Source: Merluccius polli
Lineage: Eukaryota; Chordata; Actinopteri; Gadiformes; Merlucciidae
Assembly: GCA_030340625.1 (NCBI GenBank)
Contig: JAOPHQ010002280.1
Span: 1 to 64,000, forward strand
Length of the DNA: 64,000 nucleotides
Direction: 5' to 3'
This document shows, one piece after another, positions 57,997 through 64,000 of the stretch; positions within the stretch are counted from its first letter, which is position 1; each line of letters starts with the position of its first letter. The position numbers and the translations under genes were made by a program. The notes below the pieces were generated by a model, which saw only the letters and a program-made list of their open reading frames with translations, made no database searches and was not told where the DNA came from.

Positions 57997-59019
57997 TAGA
58001 GATGTTCCGATACCATTTTTTCCCTCCCGATACCGATTCCGATACTTGTGCTGTGGATATCGGCCGATACCGAGTACCGATCCGATACCAGTATGTTATA
58101 AAAATAGCATACATGCATGACTGTGATATGATTATCATAGTGGTAAGGCCTGGCTCAGGTTAAACTCTTTGTAAAACATGAATAAATAGAGCAAATTCAT
58201 GCCATTTATTTTTAAATAGAACAGTTAACAGCTAACCTAGCTAGCCCTTTTTAGTGTTGCCGTTTTATTTGATTTTAACATCTGAATGTTAGTGAGAAGA
58301 AAAGAAACAGCGGTTAAAGCTAGTGAGTGAGTCCGGGAGAGGGCTGCTCTCCTCGGACACATTACTCTGAGGCCCCGGTGACGGTCTGGAAGTGCGGATT
58401 AAAAAACAAAAACAAAACAGCGGTAAAAGCTAGCGTGTGTGTCCGGGAGAGGGCTGCTCTCCTCGGACAAATTACTCTGAAGCCCCGGTGACGGTCTGGA
58501 AGTGCGGATTAAAAAAAAAAAAAAAAAAAACAGCGGTAAAAGCTAGCGTGTGTGTCCGAGAGGGCTACTCTCCTCGGACACATTACTCTGAAGCCCCGGC
58601 GACGGTCTGGAAGTAGGGTGACCATTTATGAGTTGTTGAAAAGGAGGACACCTCAGCCCGTGGGGGGGGGGGGGGGTGTGCGCCTCGGACCTACGGCCGG
58701 GGGGGCGCGCGCGATCGCAACACACTGTGGACCTACGGCCGACGGGAGGGGGGAACCGGACAGTCCGGCCTATCTGGAAGTGCGGATTAATAAATAAAAT
58801 AATGTGAGCGCGGTACAGCGGACCTGAACCGGATGTGATGAGACCTGTTTCGCAGAATGCAGAAGTATGTTGCGCATAACCCCTATTAGATTACTAATTG
58901 AAAACATTACGTGGTATCGGATCGGTGCCTGGACTCCAGTAGTCGCCGATACCGATGCCAGCATTTTCGGCAGTATCGGAGCAATTTCCGATACTGGTAT
59001 CGGAATCGGAACAACTCTA
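57997..59019. mobile_element. hAT element with 8-bp duplication
   Basis: The termini TAGAGATGTTCCGATACC and GGTATCGGAATCGGAACAAC, ending TCTA, are flanked by ATGTATAG on both sides (57989-57996 and 59020-59027). Subterminal CCGATACCGA blocks occur at both ends. The interior holds a ~110-bp tandem repeat and a piece starting TAGGGTGACCATTTATGAG (58615). No transposase was recognised. Confidence 0.93.
58307..58640. repeat. ~110-bp tandem repeat, three copies
   Basis: Copies start at 58307, 58417 and 58530, each with ACAGCGGTWAAAGCTAG, GGGCTGCTCTCCTCGGAC and GACGGTCTGGAAGTGCGG followed by an A-run. A last scrap (CTGGAAGTGCGGATTAA) lies at 58771. Confidence 0.92.
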
Positions 59020-59027
59020 ATGTATAG

Positions 59028-60169
59028 TCGGTAAGAGAGGGTTTCAACGGAAATAGGTCAACTGCCTTCAATCAGAACACAGACTTTATTGCCATCTGGT
59101 GCCTTATGGTGCAATTGCTGTGGTTGGACTTGATGTAATTCAATTCTATTCGCCCTGACCTTTCAATAGGGGGGGTCAAATCTTAAATTGAACAATGGGT
59201 TCTCGAGATATTTACCTGTTTGTGTTTTATCACGTTTGTATTGTAATGTTTGCATTGGTTTGCATTGGATTCATTGTTTTTTTTGGGAGACTAAACCTAT
59301 ATCTACTATACCATCTCTATGTTTGCTTTGTCTGTGCTATACGGCTACCAACTGACAATGCACTAGGTGTGATTCACTCTAAAACATGAAATGTGTTTCA
59401 GGCGGAACTTAAATCTTCCATTTATTCTGTGTTCTAGCTTTATTCACTCTGATCCAGTGGCATCCACATTGATTCACTTTCACAATCTCAGAGGTGTCCT
59501 TTCTTTTAGTACCAAGATTACCTTACAAGCCCTAGTTGTGGATATATAGTCTATTCACTTTGGGTATGTTCTTTTTGTCAAAAACCTGAGAAATAGGCCT
59601 AGAGGTTAAAGATGAAGAGGTTAAAGATGATCGATCTGTAAGGCTTTCTCCTGCAGTGTAAAGAGATTCTAGAGAGAGAGAGAGAGATAAATGGTTCTCA
59701 TTAACCACGTGTTTGAGGGGCAATCAACAGCAGAATATCTTAAGCGATTGTGTAATCAATATTCCAGAAGCGCATACACAGCCCGTATCAATCAAACCTG
59801 GATGAGATGAAAGCACATATGTGTGAACAAGGGTGTTCAGCTCAGGCATAAATGGAACAACACACACAAACACACACACAGGTGTTATTAGAGGAAGTTG
59901 GCTTGGTTTTATTGAGTTTCAAAGGGTACACGTCCCTTCGCGAGGATATCATGTTCTCAGGTGTCTCCAATATTGGTCAACCAATCAATAGAGGCCCGAA
60001 TGCCTGGCATACTCCTTAAGGTGTATGTGTTGGTGGTTGGATGGTATTGGATGGTAACCATCTCTGCGCAGTACGTACACGCACATATTTATGTCTCTAT
60101 AACTCTAACAATTTATGTAATTGTACTGTTTATTTAGTTTATTTATTAGAATGATCCCATTAGCTGGCG
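59028..60169. other. Non-coding stretch
   Basis: AT-rich, with a short GA run at 59671-59687 and a CA run near 59862-59880. No gene was recognised. Confidence 0.5.
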
Positions 60170-60253
60170 CCAGCTAGTCTTCCTTGACGACCAGCTAATC
60201 TTCCTTGACGACCAGCTAGTCTTCCTTGACGACCAGTTAGTCTTCCTGGGGTC
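60170..60253 (+). repeat. 21-bp tandem repeat, about four copies
   Basis: The unit CCAGCTAGTCTTCCTTGACG(A) starts at 60170, 60191, 60212 and 60233. It sits within a dispersed fish repeat (TGATCCCATTAGCTG to CTTCCTGGGGTCC), so it is a local expansion of part of that repeat. Confidence 0.92.
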
Positions 60254-60572
60254 CAAGACAAAAAGTCTGTAACAAAAGTGTGTCTTTCTGTTTTGCTCAT
60301 GAGCATTTTTAAAGCTCAAGGACAAGCAAACCCCACCTGGTTATCATAACACAAATAATAAAGGTCTTGGTAAGCAGTAGTCGGGTTGAGAATACACATA
60401 CATGGTTTTATCAAGCAGACCTTTTTATGGGGTCACCGCCGGGTCAGTGCTATCTGTCTGTTACATAAACGCTATAATCTAGCCTGGCCAGTTCACCTGA
60501 GGTCAAAGGTCACCTTATTTCCCTGTGAAGGGGGGGGGGGGGGGGACATGAAGTGTGCAAGTTGGCATCTAA

Positions 60573-61137
60573 TGCTGCGTTCGACGGCAATGGGATGTGG
60601 GACTTATCCTACCTGAAGTCTACTAGCTCCTACTTCAAAGCGTTCCAGGTAATTGAAGTGGAATGTAAACAGAAAACATGGACGACCGCAGTCTCTTTAG
60701 AGGAATTATTACAATTGTATCAATAACACATTGATTAACATATTGTCCAGCACTGGGTAACGATATATGGCGGTGTTAGAGATGTTCTGGCGCCGTATGA
60801 AAGCTTGCCATATCGCTAAGGTATATTTACATATCTTCATGCTAACAGAATAACGACATAATTTCACGCCATAATATGAAAAACAAGTTGTGTTAAAATT
60901 GCAGTGTCTAAAACAACCCTACACTCAGAAAAGTAAAGTTTATAGCCTATTCGTTCTCACAACGTGTGATTCCATGGGCGCCGCCATTTTGCTCCAACGT
61001 AATTGTGGTGAGGTCGGGGGAGGTCGAGCTCCCCCGACTTCGCCAGTTGAAGGTTCCACTTCGACAGGCATTCCAGTGCACTTTTCTTAGTTGGAGGTAG
61101 GATAAGTCCCACATCCCATATGCCGTCGAACGCAGCA
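60573..61137. mobile_element. PIF/Harbinger-type MITE with TAA duplication
   Basis: The termini TGCTGCGTTCGACGGC and GCCGTCGAACGCAGCA, extending inward over GGGATGTGGGACTTATCCTA, are inverted repeats of about 45 bp. TAA flanks both sides (60570-60572 and 61138-61140). The 565-bp element is non-coding; CGCCGCCATTTTG occurs near 60979. Confidence 0.92.
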
Positions 61138-61140
61138 TAA

Positions 61141-61221
61141 GTCTGCTAAATTGTCCATCAAGTGATTAAGTAAATATCATCCCTTATGTCTCAAATGTCT
61201 CTCCATTAGGTAAATGTTAGA

Positions 61222-61259
<38 letters not shown>

Positions 61260-61613
61260 AAATATTAAGCTCAACCTGACAATGTTTCAGAATACTCAAT
61301 GCTGTCATGATGTCATAGTGTACCACATCATCCACCTCCACACTTCAATGCCCATTGTCCTGCTTATCTCTTGCTCAGTGTACACACACACACACACACA
61401 CACGCATATTTCAGGCCCATTATTCTCCGCTCAAGTTTAGCTGATAGTCATCCAGCTGCATTAGATGCACACACACTGAGTTTTTGTATTATCCAAAGTG
61501 AACAGATGCTAAGCCTAATGATTAGTGAGGTGTGTGTTTGGATCAGCAGGGGTGTGAGGTAAAGACGCAGGCAGTGCCAGTGTGTGCTGATTGCTGCAGG
61601 TTTCTCTCACTCA

Positions 61614-61616
<3 letters not shown>
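61141..61616. other. Non-coding stretch
   Basis: (TC)n at 61225-61256 and (CA)n at 61381-61402; no gene was recognised. Confidence 0.5.

Positions 61617-61707
<91 letters not shown>
61617..61707. repeat. (CA)n microsatellite, about 90 bp
   Basis: An uninterrupted CA run of about 45 units. Confidence 0.99.
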
Positions 61708-61709
<2 letters not shown>

Positions 61710-62164
61710 GAGTGGTTGTTTAGATATGGTGTCAGGCGACCTTTATTCCATTACAGATTATATTATATTGATATGGTGATCTCACCTCCCTTATTGGCAC
61801 CTGAGACTCGGCATCTTTTAAATTTCAACCTAACTTTTGAACTTCCGTGTGTGTCCGTACTAAAGGAGATAAAAACACTGCAAATTCTTGAATCCATAAT
61901 TTTCTTTCCTGGTCTGATATGAATCTTCTCTGCTCCCTCCTGAGTGGTAGCCATCAGGTCTCCTTCTCTCTGCCGTCTCCATCGCTTCATCCCCGGTTCC
62001 CACCCTCCGCGGTGCACACATCTGTTTTCTTTAGCCTTCTCATGTTTCTAACTTCCCCATCTCCCTCTCTCTCACATGTTTCCCCCATTCTCTTCTGCAC
62101 CCCAGCTCTCTCTCTCTCATTCATTCACTCTCTTGTGTTGGTGATGTAATTTAAACAATTTAAA

Positions 62165-62935
62165 TTACATCATATCAATGTTAAATGATGACAACCAGTT
62201 ATGGTCAACCATAAGCATGGATAACACAACAATAAGCATAGATATACACAATATAACAACAAGAAGCATATATAATATAACAACAATAAGCTTAGATAAC
62301 AACAATAAGCATAGATATACACAATATAACAATAAGCATATGCAATATAACACAACAATACGCATAGATAACACAACAATAAGCATAGATATGTAATATA
62401 ACAACAATAAGCATATACAGTATAACAGCAATAAGCATAGATATGTAATATAACAACAATAAGCATATACAACACAATGATAAGAATATATATATATAAC
62501 ATAACAACAATAAGATAACATACACCATAACAATAAGCATAGATAACAAAAATAAACATGTACATAACAATAAGCATAGATGTACAACATAACAACAATA
62601 AGCATACATATACAATATGACAACAATAAGCATATACAATATAACACAATGATAACAATAGATATACAACTTAACACAATAATAAGCATAGATACATAGA
62701 TACAAACATAACACAACAATAGGAATTGATATACAGGTATATACAATATAACACATCAATAAGCATACATATACAATATAACACAACAGTAAGCATGTAC
62801 AACATAACACGACAATAAGCATAGATATACAACATAACACAACAATAAGCATACATATACAGTATAACACAACAGTAAGCATTGAAATCAACAACATAAC
62901 ATCTCAACAAGCATAAATATACAACATAAATGTCT
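62165..62935. repeat. AT-rich minisatellite of AACAATAAGCAT units
   Basis: About 30 irregular repeats of AATAAGCATA with ATACAATATAACA or GATATACACAATA spacers cover some 750 bp. Stop-free frames of up to 201 residues on the minus strand, rich in Y, C, L, I and V, are repeat artefacts. Confidence 0.95.
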
Positions 62936-62991
62936 AAACGTTGAACACCACAACCTTTACTCAGGGGCATGCTGTTGTTGAATAGCAACTA

Positions 62992-63034
<43 letters not shown>

Positions 63035-63281
63035 GTCACAGCTGTGTGTTCTCAGTCACATGGTTGTTGAGGAGGCTGGTGGTTGTGGACACACTGTCCC
63101 CTACCCTCCGTGTTTGTGTGTCATGGCGTACCAGACGGTACGCCATGGAGAGAGAGAGAGAGAGACCTTGTGTACAAATGCTGTACTGACCCATGTTGCG
63201 TCTACTTCCTCCTCTCTCGCTCTCTCTCTATTTTTCACTTCTCTGCTCCTTTTTTTTTTTTTTACCTAACCTGGTAATTCA
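62936..63281. other. Non-coding stretch
   Basis: (TC)n at 62995-63030, a palindromic ATGGCGTACCAGACGGTACG at 63123, a GA run at 63149-63166 and a T-run at 63251-63263. Confidence 0.5.
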
Positions 63282-63400
63282 TAGGGCTGCCCCCGACTTA
63301 GTCGACTCTTAGTCGCCATTTCAAGCCAATAGTCGACTAATCGTCATACTTTCAATGTAATTTTTTGGGGGCATCAGAAAATTATTTGAGTTCCAGGGTG
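63282..63400 (+). mobile_element. Left end of a hAT-like element, other end not seen
   Basis: TAGGGCTGCCCCCGACTTAG, followed by TCGACTCTTAGTCG and ATAGTCGACTAATCGTC, is the typical left terminus of a common fish hAT family. No matching right end was found in the remaining 600 bases, so it is truncated or continues beyond the window. Confidence 0.55.
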
Positions 63401-64000
63401 AGGGAAAGTCTAATAAAAGAAACACTGTTAACATTGTGCTACTTTACAGATAATACAAAACCGTAATAATGAGTATAATAATAATGATAATAATGAGGTG
63501 CGAGTTCACACCTGGAGTTAACAGGCATCTCCACATGCGTCTCCAGTGACCACTTGTGATTGGATCTCTACATGCAAATAAACATGTACATCATATCCGT
63601 TTGAAGACCAAATACATTGTTGTAGAAGAAGAAATCAAAACAATACAGACTGAGTCTATTCCTTGCCGTGTTCCAGGCAAACCAAATTGACCAAGATGTT
63701 TGACATACTCTAGTATCTCTATGGGCTTTTTATTTCCGCTTGAAAAAGACAATAATATAATAATATACGCCATTTGGTGGCGACAAAATGCGTGGCGGGA
63801 GGCAGCAATGCACTCATTCAAAGAAGAAGAAGAAGAAGAATGGACCAGGACGTTTGTCATTCAGGGATTTTCTTAACTTAATATTTTAATATTAGTTTTT
63901 AAATATTATACATTTACTTATTTAAATAGTATCAACATTTCATCATAATCCTTTTAAATTATTTATATGTAAGTTAAACCTCACTAAACAATCATGAGAC
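63401..64000. other. Non-coding stretch at window end
   Basis: It includes an ACACCTGGAGTTAAC block near 63509 related to the ACACCTGGCATT family, and a GAA run at 63821-63840. No gene was recognised. Confidence 0.5.

Noticed and set aside
62165..62897. Minus-strand frames of 162-201 residues looking like a membrane protein
   Set aside because: They are translations of an irregular AT-rich minisatellite without any conserved domain.

Overview
The window is a repeat-dense, intron/intergenic-type stretch of a vertebrate nuclear genome, almost certainly a teleost fish. The evidence is a near full-length Rex3 (RTE-clade) LINE with a (GATG)n tail, BEL/Pao and Ty3/Gypsy chromovirus LTR retrotransposons, a Tx1-like LINE, many hAT elements with 8-bp target duplications, many PIF/Harbinger-type MITEs with 3-bp duplications, a TTAA-flanked MITE, and very long (CA)n/(GT)n arrays. 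There is no sign of bacterial or organellar genes, CRISPR, rRNA or tRNA.

Layout. 1-3982: BEL/Pao remnant (gag zinc knuckles, protease, part of RT, probable 3' LTR), interrupted by an LTR-like insert carrying a Harbinger element and by a small hAT MITE. 4-9 kb: microsatellites, a dispersed repeat and a CpG-richer patch. 9049-10347: intact copy of a ~1.3 kb element whose second copy lies in inverted orientation at about 11.8-19.1 kb. 11221-19736: a multi-level nest (TTAA MITE > hAT-like repeat > second copy of the 1.3 kb element > Rex3 plus a hAT > another hAT > fragments). 19.8-23.7 kb: minus-strand Tx1-like LINE split by a MITE. 24977-25324: solo LTR. 28.6-33.9 kb: a small LTR element on the minus strand whose 5' LTR holds a decayed Gypsy chromovirus (29568-33756). 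37279-37909: a solo LTR of the same small family holding a Harbinger-type MITE.

40.7-41.1 kb is the only place that looks like a host gene: a TATA box, a GC-richer leader, an ATG in good context, 17 codons and a consensus splice donor. It reads as exon 1 of a plus-strand gene; I cannot identify the gene from 17 residues, and no later exon could be recognised. Downstream are further elements, including a hAT at 45621-46782, a second nest at 47417-51688, hATs at 54863-55523 and 57997-59019, a fold-back element with a THAP-like fragment at 56279-57179, a TAA-flanked MITE at 60573-61137 and an AT-rich minisatellite at 62.2-62.9 kb.

No working operon-like or defence system was found. The value of the window lies in its transposon stratigraphy: many insertions can be bounded to the base by target-site duplications and ordered in time by nesting. 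All family names come from recognition of termini and protein motifs by eye, not from a database search.
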